Assembly: GCA_964369525.1 (NCBI GenBank)
Contig: CAYJEW010000064.1
Coordinates: 1 to 8,466 of the forward strand
Length of the DNA stretch: 8,466 nt
Direction of reading: 5' to 3'
Source of the DNA: JAAYCI01 sp964369525
Lineage (GTDB): Bacteria; Bacillota; Clostridia; Oscillospirales; Ruminococcaceae
The notes beneath the pieces were generated by a model. That model searched no databases. It saw only the letters and a program-made list of their open reading frames with translations, and was not told the DNA's origin. Below, piece by piece: positions 1 through 5,446 of the stretch (within the stretch, counting starts at the first letter, position 1; each line of letters starts with the position of its first letter). The translations under genes and the position numbers were made by a program.

Positions 1-28
1 CTTAACATCATCTGCTCGCTACTATTAT

Positions 29-871
29 TTATTTTACAAGCTTTTCTATGCCCACAACAACCCCACCGCCCAAAACAGCGGCAAGCACAGAGGTGATAAT
101 TGTTGCAGCGTCAAAGCTTGCATCAAAAGGTATAATCATAATACAGCTGGCGATTACCAGCCCAAATATAAGGCTCATGGTGGCACGGTGGTTCTTTTTC
201 AGCGCAAATGCCGTAGCCTTAGAGCTAAGAATAATACCACTTGCAATGCCAACGGCCATAAACCCAAGCGGAACCAGCACGTCCAGCTGGAAGCTGGTAG
301 CGTTTGCTACAAGCGAGTTAAACAGGTAGTACTCGCCTAAAATCAGCATAAGCATGCTACCGCTAACACCGGGTATAAACATGGCGGCACCGGCAAGTAT
401 ACCTAAAAATATCATCTTTATTAGGTAGGCAAGCTCAATAGGCGGAAAATTAGTTATAACAACATTCTCCTCTGCAGGCGCTAAAAGAACCATGACAACT
501 ATTATTGCACATCCAATAATAAACGGGAGTAGGTTTATTTTTTCCTTAGGCATCTCTTTGCGTTTGAGTATAGGTATAGAGAATGCAATCATGCCCACAA
601 AGCAAAACTTTGTTTGGGTGGGGAAGTGCATTAAGGCATACTCCATGACATTTGCAAATATTACCAGCCCCAGCACAACGCCTATTAGTAATATACCTAT
701 ATACTTGAAATGTTTCAGCTTGCTTTTAAAGCTGCTTTTAGATAAAATTTCGCTTATTGCGGTCATGATAGGCCCAAAAATTCCAAAAATAACCATCATG
801 GTGCCGCCGCTAACACCCGGAATGATATTAGCAATACCAACAATAAAGCCGCCAATTATTAATTTAAGCAT
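29..871 (-). CDS. DUF368 integral membrane protein, probable undecaprenyl-phosphate translocase
   Basis: A polytopic membrane protein of about 280 residues. It carries the DUF368 hallmark twice: IPGVSGGT at about residues 17-24 near the N-terminus and IPGVSGS at about 166-172, each followed by a hydrophobic helix, which fits an internally duplicated transporter. Members of this family (PopT) are known to return undecaprenyl phosphate, the lipid carrier for cell-wall precursors, to the cytoplasmic face of the membrane; that role is inferred here by family. I chose the ATG at 869-871, which has GGGG six bases upstream and gives the usual family N-terminus (MLKLIIGGF). The frame stays open to a TTG at 899-901, but that codon lies inside a leader hairpin and is badly spaced from any ribosome binding site. 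The gene appears to be a single transcription unit, because the upstream dehydrogenase has its own terminator. Stop TAA at 29-31. Confidence 0.88.
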   Translation of the reverse strand: MLKLIIGGFIVGIANIIPGVSGGTMMVIFGIFGPIMTAISEILSKSSFKSKLKHFKYIGILLIGVVLGLVIFANVMEYALMHFPTQTKFCFVGMIAFSIPILKRKEMPKEKINLLPFIIGCAIIVVMVLLAPAEENVVITNFPPIELAYLIKMIFLGILAGAAMFIPGVSGSMLMLILGEYYLFNSLVANATSFQLDVLVPLGFMAVGIASGIILSSKATAFALKKNHRATMSLIFGLVIASCIMIIPFDASFDAATIITSVLAAVLGGGVVVGIEKLVK

Positions 872-895
872 AAAAAACCCCATATCGTTATAAAT

Positions 896-929
896 CGGCA
901 AACCTTATGCTAGCTTAAAAAGTTTGCCG
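896..929 (-). promoter_or_regulatory. 5' leader hairpin of the DUF368 gene
   Basis: A perfect 8-bp inverted repeat, CGGCAAAC at 896-903 and GTTTGCCG at 922-929. The 18-base loop contains a further near-palindrome around GCTAGC. It would lie at or very near the 5' end of the transcript predicted from the -10 at 935-940, about 25 bases before the start codon. No T-run follows it on the minus strand, so it is not a standard terminator. It may stabilise the mRNA or bind a regulator; the function is unknown. Confidence 0.5.
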
Positions 930-934
930 TGCAG

Positions 935-940
935 ATTATA
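935..940 (-). promoter_or_regulatory. Predicted -10 element for the DUF368 gene
   Basis: The minus strand reads TATAAT, an exact sigma-A -10 consensus, about 64 bases before the ATG at 871. No convincing -35 lies at 17 bases; a TTGCAA sits at 21 bases, which is too far. The call therefore rests on the -10 hexamer and its position between the upstream terminator and the gene. Confidence 0.4.
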
Positions 941-1010
941 TTAACATACAACAGCCTCTGTTTGCAACAAGCCTGCACACTTTGTTCTATTGCTTTGCCA
1001 ACAAATAAAA

Positions 1011-1044
1011 CGCTACTACAAACTGCGTACAGCTTGTAGTAGCG
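1011..1044 (-). terminator. Rho-independent terminator of the dehydrogenase gene
   Basis: A perfect 11-bp stem pairs CGCTACTACAA (1011-1021) with TTGTAGTAGCG (1034-1044). A further CTG/CAG pair lies in the loop. On the minus strand the stem is followed directly by TTTTATTTG. It lies about 33 bases past the stop codon at 1078, as expected for termination of that gene before the DUF368 gene. Confidence 0.85.
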
Positions 1045-1077
1045 TAGGAAGTATTATTCAAAGCAAATGAGTACTTG

Positions 1078-2166
1078 CTATTTTGAACTCACATACTCAT
1101 TAAGCGGCTTCACAGGGAATATGTTGTAGGGGAACTGGTCGGTTGTCACATACCCGGCAGGCGCATCTATCAGCTGAGGTATGCGGTTAACTAGCGTTGC
1201 GCAGGTAAGCTCTACCGTGGCGGGCTTGTTTACTATAGCGGTTGTGTCGGGCTCGCCGCACAGGCTCCACTCATTTTTGTCAAACTCTTCAGGTGCAAAC
1301 ACCTTGCCCACACATTCGGTTTCAAATGTGATACCCTCTTTTGTGGTGGTGGTCACCACCGCACGCATACCTGTGGGCTGGCCAGCTTTAATGCTAAGGC
1401 CCAGCGTTTCAGACGCAAGGTCTTTGTCGTAGGTACAGGGGAAGCACTGCTGGGTTTGCGATGTAATGGTAAGGCCCATCTTGCCGCACAGCCAGCCGTT
1501 TTGGTTCCACATGTAAGACGGCACATACTCGCCGCTCTCTATAACTGCTTTAATGTCATCGGAAGAGTAGTTGTTATAGTTGGCAATCTGCTCTTCAAAC
1601 TCCTGCATCGAAAGCCCTGCTCCGTGGCCCTCGGCAAGTGCAATGCCATAGTCTTCCACATTGTACCAGCTGCTGCCTTTAATCTTATCAATCTTAAAAG
1701 AAGAGCCGGCAAGATTTGTAACCATTGTGCCCCAGTATAGGTCGCAGTAGCCAACGCCTGTTAGCGTGCACCCGCCTTTTTTGGCAAGCGCATCCAGTTT
1801 TTTTGTAAGGTCGGGCGAAGAGTTCCAAGGGTAAAGCGCTTCTTCACAGGTGGTAATGGCGTTTATGCCGTTGTTGGCACAGATGGTGAAGATATCCTCA
1901 AGCTCGGCCACAGTGCTGCGTGTGGCAATAATGCACACGTCTGGTTTAAGCTCTTTTAGCATGGCCTCTGCCTGAGCTGCGGCCGACACAGCAACCCCCA
2001 CATTTGGGTAACCATCGCCAATAATTTTGCTTGCATCCTTGCCAATAATATCAGGATTCACATCAAATGCTGCCACAAGCTCGCAGCCCTTTTCGATAGC
2101 ATACCGCATAAGCCAGCGGCTCATTTTTCCGCAACCATACTGCGCAATTTTAATTTTTGTATTCAT
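1078..2166 (-). CDS. NAD(P)-dependent amine dehydrogenase / dihydrodipicolinate-reductase-like oxidoreductase
   Basis: A 362-residue soluble protein that starts with a Rossmann fold: a beta strand, then the glycine-rich turn YGCGKM (residues 10-15), and an acidic strand end (AAFDVNPDIIGKD) typical of dinucleotide binding. The overall pattern resembles the DapB-like N-terminal domain of 2,4-diaminopentanoate dehydrogenase, the enzyme of clostridial ornithine fermentation. The later part (GVGYCDLYWG, then a GHGAG motif) fits a substrate-binding domain of that superfamily. The glycine motif is GCGKM rather than the common GxxGxMG, so the substrate cannot be named with confidence. No other ornithine-pathway genes (ortA/B, oraS/E) lie nearby. 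The ATG at 2166 has a strong AGGGGGA ribosome binding site seven bases upstream. The gene sits between two terminators and so is probably monocistronic. An alternative is a generic Gfo/Idh-type oxidoreductase. Confidence 0.75.
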   Translation of the reverse strand: MNTKIKIAQYGCGKMSRWLMRYAIEKGCELVAAFDVNPDIIGKDASKIIGDGYPNVGVAVSAAAQAEAMLKELKPDVCIIATRSTVAELEDIFTICANNGINAITTCEEALYPWNSSPDLTKKLDALAKKGGCTLTGVGYCDLYWGTMVTNLAGSSFKIDKIKGSSWYNVEDYGIALAEGHGAGLSMQEFEEQIANYNNYSSDDIKAVIESGEYVPSYMWNQNGWLCGKMGLTITSQTQQCFPCTYDKDLASETLGLSIKAGQPTGMRAVVTTTTKEGITFETECVGKVFAPEEFDKNEWSLCGEPDTTAIVNKPATVELTCATLVNRIPQLIDAPAGYVTTDQFPYNIFPVKPLNEYVSSK

Positions 2167-2196
2167 GTAACATCCCCCTAAGATATTTGTAATAGT

Positions 2197-2205
2197 AATA
2201 TAACA
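2197..2205 (-). promoter_or_regulatory. Extended -10 promoter for the dehydrogenase gene
   Basis: The minus strand reads TGTTATATT, an extended -10 element (TG, one base, TATATT), about 31 bases before the start codon. The -35 region at proper spacing is poor. A weaker alternative promoter, TTGCAC (2286-2291), 17 bases, TACTAT (2263-2268), lies further upstream. The rest of the 339-base gap 2167-2505 holds the direct repeat at 2237-2256, the operon terminator at 2381-2410 and an untranslated tail. Confidence 0.4.
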
Positions 2206-2236
2206 ATAGCTTATTTTTTAGGGTAAGTAAACGGAA

Positions 2237-2256
2237 ATTTGTAGCATTTTGTAACA
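2237..2256. repeat. Tandem 10-base direct repeat upstream of the dehydrogenase promoter
   Basis: Plus strand ATTTGTAGCA followed directly by TTTTGTAACA; the units match at 8 of 10 positions and are phased by one helical turn. The pair lies just upstream of where the -35 of the dehydrogenase promoter should be, a typical place for an activator site. It may equally be chance in AT-rich DNA. Confidence 0.3.
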
Positions 2257-2371
2257 GGCGTCATAGTAAATGTATCGCCAAAATTGTGCAAAGTGTGTAT
2301 TGTGAGATTTGCGGCATAAAACTATATCGCTGTTTCGTTAAAGAAGCTTTAGGCATGTATAAAATAACCAC

Positions 2372-2410
2372 GCAAAAAGACGCTGAGCCTAACAAAGGTT
2401 AGGTTCAGCG
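2372..2410 (-). terminator. Rho-independent terminator of the yeeE-tusA-reductase operon
   Basis: A 13-bp stem with one G-U pair joins positions 2381-2393 (CGCTGAGCCTAAC) to 2398-2410 (GTTAGGTTCAGCG) across a four-base loop. On the minus strand it is followed by TCTTTTTGCG. It lies about 96 bases past the reductase stop codon and separates the operon from the dehydrogenase gene. Confidence 0.9.
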
Positions 2411-2505
2411 CCAAAATGTTTTGTGGTATAACTTAAGCGTTCTCAAATTCTGTCAAACCCTAATGCTTGTTACAAAGCCGCACGCGACAGCATGCTGAAA
2501 AAGCA

Positions 2506-3726
2506 TTACTTTTTGCACATAGCAACCAAAGAATCTTTTGTGATGCCTTCTTCCAGCTTGCAAATGATTTTTGAATCATTAATCCAAACCGCACAAGGGG
2601 AAGAAGCATCACACCTTTTAGCCAATCCGTCAGATTTGTAGGTGTCCACCGCAGTAACCTTGATGTCGCTGTTCTCTTTTTCAAACTCCTCAAAAACCGA
2701 CAACAGCTCTCGCGAGGAGGTATCGGCCGCGTTGTAGATGTACACCAGCGACGGCTTGCCGTGGTTTAGCAGCTGCTCTTCATAAACCTCAGACTCCGCT
2801 ATGTACTTCTCGGCGCTGTAACCTGCAATTGCTCCATCGCCCACTGCAGTGGCCACCTGTTTCAAGAATTTAGCGCGTACGTCGCCTGCGCCAAACACAC
2901 CAGGTATGTTTGTTTCCATCTTTTCGTTGGTGATAAGCTGGCCCATACGGTCCATAGTTAGCATGTCTTTAAATATCTCGGTGTTTGGCACATACCCGAT
3001 AAACAAAAAGCAACTGTCAACGCTAATATCTATCTTTTCGTTTGTTTTTAGGTTTTTAAGCACAACCGAAGATAAATTTTCGTCACCCTCAAAGCTGTCC
3101 ACCACGGTGTTCCAAACAAACTCCATTTTTGGGTTTGCCAAGGCTTGTGCTTTTGCAATCTCGTTACAGTCCATTTTGCCGGTATCATGCATAACAGAAA
3201 CAATAACTTTTTTTGCAAACTTTGTTAAAAACATTCCCTCTTCAATAGCGGCGTCGCCACTACCTATTACCATTACGGTTTTGTCGGTGTTAGCTGCAGC
3301 GTCGCAGGTGGCACAAAAAGAAATACCCTTGTCGTACAGATATTTATCTTCGTTTGTAGCGCCTGTTAAGCGCGGCTTACCTCCGCTGGCAACAATTACA
3401 ACCTTCGCCTCGTAAGTAGTTCTGAATGTTTCCACCTTTTTGATTTCGCCTTGCAAATCAACCGATTTTACATCGGTCAACTTAAATTTAACACCAAACC
3501 TTTTGGCCTGCTTTTGAAACTCAATCATCAGCTCGGTTCCAGAAGAGCCTTCGGGGAATCCCGGATAGTTTTCGATTTCCGATGTGTAAGTTGCCAGACC
3601 ACCAACAAGAGATTTTTCAATCAAAAGTGTCTTAAGCTTTGCACGGCCGCAGTATATACCGGCAGTTAAGCCCGCCGAGCCGCCGCCTATAATAACAACA
3701 TCATATTGTTCTACCCTTTTTTCCAT
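2506..3726 (-). CDS. Thioredoxin-reductase-like FAD flavoprotein with a C-terminal thioredoxin-like domain
   Basis: A 406-residue flavoprotein. Residues 1-320 match the low-molecular-weight thioredoxin reductase fold: FAD motif GGGSAG at 14-19, redox-active CATC at 138-141, second dinucleotide motif GSGDAA at 155-160, and the C-terminal FAD motif FGAGDV at about 278-283. The NADPH-binding HRRxxxR motif of normal enzymes is replaced by VMHDTGK at 178-184, so the electron donor may not be NADPH. Residues 321-406 are an extra domain that looks like a thioredoxin fold: strand LVYIY, helix, strand VTAVDT, then a probable cis-proline at SPCAVW. It has no CxxC at the usual site; cysteines are at 372, 378, 389 and 404. 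The ATG is backed by AGGAAGG seven bases upstream. It is the last gene of the operon, 19 bases after the yeeE C-half. It probably reduces a disulfide or persulfide on a partner such as the TusA-like carrier (inferred). Confidence 0.85.
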   Translation of the reverse strand: MEKRVEQYDVVIIGGGSAGLTAGIYCGRAKLKTLLIEKSLVGGLATYTSEIENYPGFPEGSSGTELMIEFQKQAKRFGVKFKLTDVKSVDLQGEIKKVETFRTTYEAKVVIVASGGKPRLTGATNEDKYLYDKGISFCATCDAAANTDKTVMVIGSGDAAIEEGMFLTKFAKKVIVSVMHDTGKMDCNEIAKAQALANPKMEFVWNTVVDSFEGDENLSSVVLKNLKTNEKIDISVDSCFLFIGYVPNTEIFKDMLTMDRMGQLITNEKMETNIPGVFGAGDVRAKFLKQVATAVGDGAIAGYSAEKYIAESEVYEEQLLNHGKPSLVYIYNAADTSSRELLSVFEEFEKENSDIKVTAVDTYKSDGLAKRCDASSPCAVWINDSKIICKLEEGITKDSLVAMCKK

Positions 3727-3745
3727 ACAATACCTTCCTGTTTAT

Positions 3746-4294
3746 CTACATAAAGAATTTAGCAAGTAATTTGCTGCCAAAGAAAGCGCCCACCAGTAAA
3801 AACAAAGCAAAAACCCAGCCGGAAAGCGAAAACGCAGATATGGCAGAGAAGAACGCGCCAATGTTACATCCAAGTGCAAGCCTAGCTCCGTAGCCCATTA
3901 ACAAGCCGCCTAAAACTGCCGCAACAACTTGCTTGATAGACTTGATTTTTTTAAGCTTAAATTGCGAGGCCAGCAAAGTAGAGAGCAGCGCTCCAAAGAT
4001 GATGCCAATATTTCTAATGGAGCCGCCGTCTGCCATAAATCCACCGGCAAGTGTATTTTGGGCTTTTTCACTGGCAAAGTAAGACCAAGTGCTAACATCG
4101 CCGCCAAATAGCTCAAATACCCAAGCGCCCCAGTTGGCAAATGTGCTGGTAACGCCCCAGGCGCTGCCCAGCGTGGCTATGTGCGCAATTTGGAAAACCG
4201 CCAGCAGTACAGCGCCTGCCACATAGGTTAGTGGCTCGGATGCTAGTTTTTTATAAAGTGGATTTTTTCCAAGATTAATAAAAAATTGTTTCAA
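3746..4294 (-). CDS. YeeE/YedE-family sulfur transporter, C-terminal half
   Basis: A 182-residue membrane protein with about four or five hydrophobic segments. It contains the signature of the second half of YeeE/YedE proteins, GYGARLALGCNIGA, around residues 134-147, with its only cysteine at 143. In full-length YeeE, a thiosulfate transporter, the equivalent GCNIG cysteine is one of three that relay sulfur across the membrane. The protein is about half the length of single-chain YeeE (roughly 350 residues) and lacks the first-half motifs, which are encoded by the gene at 4574-5269. The start is a TTG at 4292-4294, supported by GGAGG seven bases upstream; no better start lies nearby. It follows the tusA-like gene by 15 bases, so the two are surely cotranscribed. 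Confidence 0.85.
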   Translation of the reverse strand: MKQFFINLGKNPLYKKLASEPLTYVAGAVLLAVFQIAHIATLGSAWGVTSTFANWGAWVFELFGGDVSTWSYFASEKAQNTLAGGFMADGGSIRNIGIIFGALLSTLLASQFKLKKIKSIKQVVAAVLGGLLMGYGARLALGCNIGAFFSAISAFSLSGWVFALFLLVGAFFGSKLLAKFFM

Positions 4295-4309
4295 CGTAAA
4301 GCCTCCAAT

Positions 4310-4537
4310 TTAGACTGCTTTTTCAATGATGATTTCCCACTCGCCGTCATCTACTTCTTCAATTTCCACATTGTGGCCTTGTTTTCTAGCCCACTCGGGA
4401 ACGTTTTTCATAGCGCAGCTATGGTCTATAGCCACAAGAAGAACGTCGCCAACGGCAATCTCGTTCAATTTTTTCTCGGTTTTCATTAGAGGTACGGGGC
4501 AAGCCTCGCCCATGCAATCCAAAGTGAATTCTGTCAT
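4310..4537 (-). CDS. TusA-like sulfur carrier protein
   Basis: A 75-residue cytoplasmic protein of the TusA/YeeD/YedF family. The CPxP motif is at residues 13-16 (CPVP), following the family lead-in as LDCMGEA, so the active cysteine that carries a persulfide is C13. Two more cysteines, C8 and C41 (in DHSC), are unlike E. coli TusA, where the site before CPxP is normally not cysteine. The rest fits the two-layer fold: helix LMKTEKKLNEI, strand GDVLLVAID, helix NVPEWARKQG, strand EWEIIIE. The ATG has AAAGGAG about eight bases upstream. The gene lies between the two yeeE halves (36-base and 15-base gaps), which argues strongly that it accepts sulfur from that transporter, as YeeD does from YeeE. 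A role in selenium metabolism (YedF-like) is possible. Confidence 0.9.
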   Translation of the reverse strand: MTEFTLDCMGEACPVPLMKTEKKLNEIAVGDVLLVAIDHSCAMKNVPEWARKQGHNVEIEEVDDGEWEIIIEKAV

Positions 4538-4573
4538 AATAGTAGTCTCCTTTTTTTAAATAAATTTATTTTT

Positions 4574-5269
4574 TTATTCAGAACTTCCCATTCTTTTTAC
4601 CTGCCATTTTACTGCCGCAATGTATAGCAAAACAATAATGGCAAATTGTACAACCAATGCACCAAACCAGCCAAATATGTCTGGCAAGAATATCTTAGGT
4701 GCATTTTCGTTAAACGAGCCCCAAAACGCGCCCATGTCGTGTGCGCCCCATAAAGAGCCGCCTACAAAGAATACAAGAGAGAGCATCTGCATTGTAAAGC
4801 CTTCGCCCACACGCATTACCGTGCCAGAGGCGCACCCGCCTGCAATAACCATGCCCACACCAAACATTACAGCGCCTATTAAAAGCGGAACGCCTATAGG
4901 TGCAACGCTAAGCATGTCCAGGCTTTCCGCTCCGCTTAGGTTTGCGCCAAGCTTTATGGCAAAAAATCCTATGCTGCCAATCGACAGTGCCACCAGCACA
5001 GCTCTTGTAACAGAGGTACTTCCGGTTATACAGGGGTCACGAAATGCCGCAGTAAAACAAAAACGTGAACGCTGCAAAATATAACCAAAAATAATACCGA
5101 AAGCCCAATAGATTGGAAGTTTAACACTACTTCCCGATAGGTAGAATCCGAAAGCCACAATTGCAATAAGCAGAATAATTGCAAAGGGAATCTGGCTTTT
5201 TTTTGGTTTCCTTGGTGTTCTAGAGCGTTTGATGGATTGAACCTGCTCTGCTTGATTTACCTCCGGAAT
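4574..5269 (-). CDS. YeeE/YedE-family sulfur transporter, N-terminal half (start codon uncertain)
   Basis: A membrane protein with the first-half signatures of YeeE/YedE: FGYILQRSRFCF with its cysteine, and GGCASG in a hydrophobic segment. These match the first two relay cysteines of thiosulfate transporters; the third is in the gene at 3746-4294. The only standard start in frame is a GTG at 5156-5158. It has no ribosome binding site and would cut off the first membrane segment, whose residues (IPFAIILLIAIVAFGFYL, preceded by a basic stretch) are encoded just upstream. The frame stays open to a stop at 5321-5323 without any ATG, GTG or TTG. I therefore propose an ATT start at 5267-5269, eight bases after AAAGGGGG (5278-5285), giving 231 residues with relay cysteines at about C71 and C146; C80 is a third cysteine. 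From the GTG the protein would be 194 residues. It is the first gene of the operon and divergent from lysR. Confidence 0.8.
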   Translation of the reverse strand: MPEVNQAEQVQSIKRSRTPRKPKKSQIPFAIILLIAIVAFGFYLSGSSVKLPIYWAFGIIFGYILQRSRFCFTAAFRDPCITGSTSVTRAVLVALSIGSIGFFAIKLGANLSGAESLDMLSVAPIGVPLLIGAVMFGVGMVIAGGCASGTVMRVGEGFTMQMLSLVFFVGGSLWGAHDMGAFWGSFNENAPKIFLPDIFGWFGALVVQFAIIVLLYIAAVKWQVKRMGSSE

Positions 5270-5303
5270 GATAACCGCCCCCTTTATGTTTGAGATTGTT
5301 AAT

Positions 5304-5312
5304 ATTTTATCA
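5304..5312 (-). promoter_or_regulatory. Candidate extended -10 of the yeeE-tusA-reductase operon
   Basis: The minus strand reads TGATAAAAT: TG, one base, then TAAAAT, one mismatch from the consensus. The -35 at 17 bases (AACCTG) is poor, as is common for promoters that need an activator, and it overlaps the dyad at 5323-5343. Predicted transcription would begin close to 5297, leaving a short leader before the proposed start at 5269. Confidence 0.4.
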
Positions 5313-5322
5313 TGAGAAACCT

Positions 5323-5343
5323 AAAACAGGTTAACAGAGTTTT
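5323..5343. promoter_or_regulatory. Candidate LysR-type operator, AAAAC-N11-GTTTT
   Basis: A perfect 5-bp dyad, AAAAC (5323-5327) and GTTTT (5339-5343), with an 11-base spacer that itself contains GTTAAC. The geometry fits the T-N11-A layout of LysR-type binding sites. It overlaps the expected -35 of the divergent operon, where an activating regulator would sit. Confidence 0.4.
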
Positions 5344-5363
5344 TTATGGGATATAAGAAAATC

Positions 5364-5374
5364 TGATGACATCA
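5364..5374. promoter_or_regulatory. Candidate autoregulatory operator, TGATGACATCA
   Basis: A perfect inverted repeat, TGATG-A-CATCA, that covers the -35 hexamer of the lysR promoter (5366-5371). Binding here would block lysR transcription, in keeping with the usual negative autoregulation of LysR genes. Its half-site differs from that of the dyad at 5323-5343, so both may not be bound by the same protein. Confidence 0.4.
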
Positions 5375-5394
5375 AATACGATTTGTGTTATAGT
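5366..5394 (+). promoter_or_regulatory. lysR promoter
   Basis: -35 ATGACA (5366-5371, one mismatch from TTGACA), 17-base spacer, and -10 TATAGT (5389-5394, one mismatch) preceded by TG for an extended -10. Transcription would start near 5401, giving a leader of about 45 bases before the GTG at 5447. Confidence 0.7.
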
Positions 5395-5446
5395 GAGCGT
5401 GGCAATAGTGAATCGCGGCGATTTTGTGCAAAAGGGGAGAGCTTGA

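Noticed and set aside
872..901. TTG at 899-901 as the start of the DUF368 gene
   Set aside because: It is inside the 8-bp leader hairpin, is only two bases from a weak AAGG, and adds ten residues not typical of the family.
2167..2340. Riboswitch or T-box in the dehydrogenase leader
   Set aside because: I could see no conserved T-box motif, SAM or cobalamin element, and the predicted leader from the -10 at 2197-2205 is too short to hold one.
2460..2693. 77-codon open frame on the minus strand overlapping the reductase end
   Set aside because: Out-of-frame shadow of the reductase with arginine/serine-rich nonsense composition and no independent support.
2849..3415. 188-codon open frame on the plus strand
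   Set aside because: It runs opposite the well-supported reductase gene, shows no recognisable domain, and is a mirror of that gene's codon pattern.
4310..4537. Selenium pathway (YedE/YedF) assignment for the operon
   Set aside because: No selD, selA/B/C or selenoprotein gene is visible and no in-frame TGA is needed, so thiosulfate or general sulfur relay is the simpler reading; selenium remains possible.
4558..4571. 14-base palindrome AAATAAATTTATTT between the YeeE N-half and the TusA-like gene
   Set aside because: It is purely A/T, has no loop, and is expected by chance in such a spacer; no terminator or operator feature accompanies it.
4574..5158. GTG at 5156-5158 as the start of the YeeE N-half
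   Set aside because: No ribosome binding site lies before it, and it would remove a hydrophobic segment that is plainly encoded upstream in the same frame. I kept it as the fallback start.
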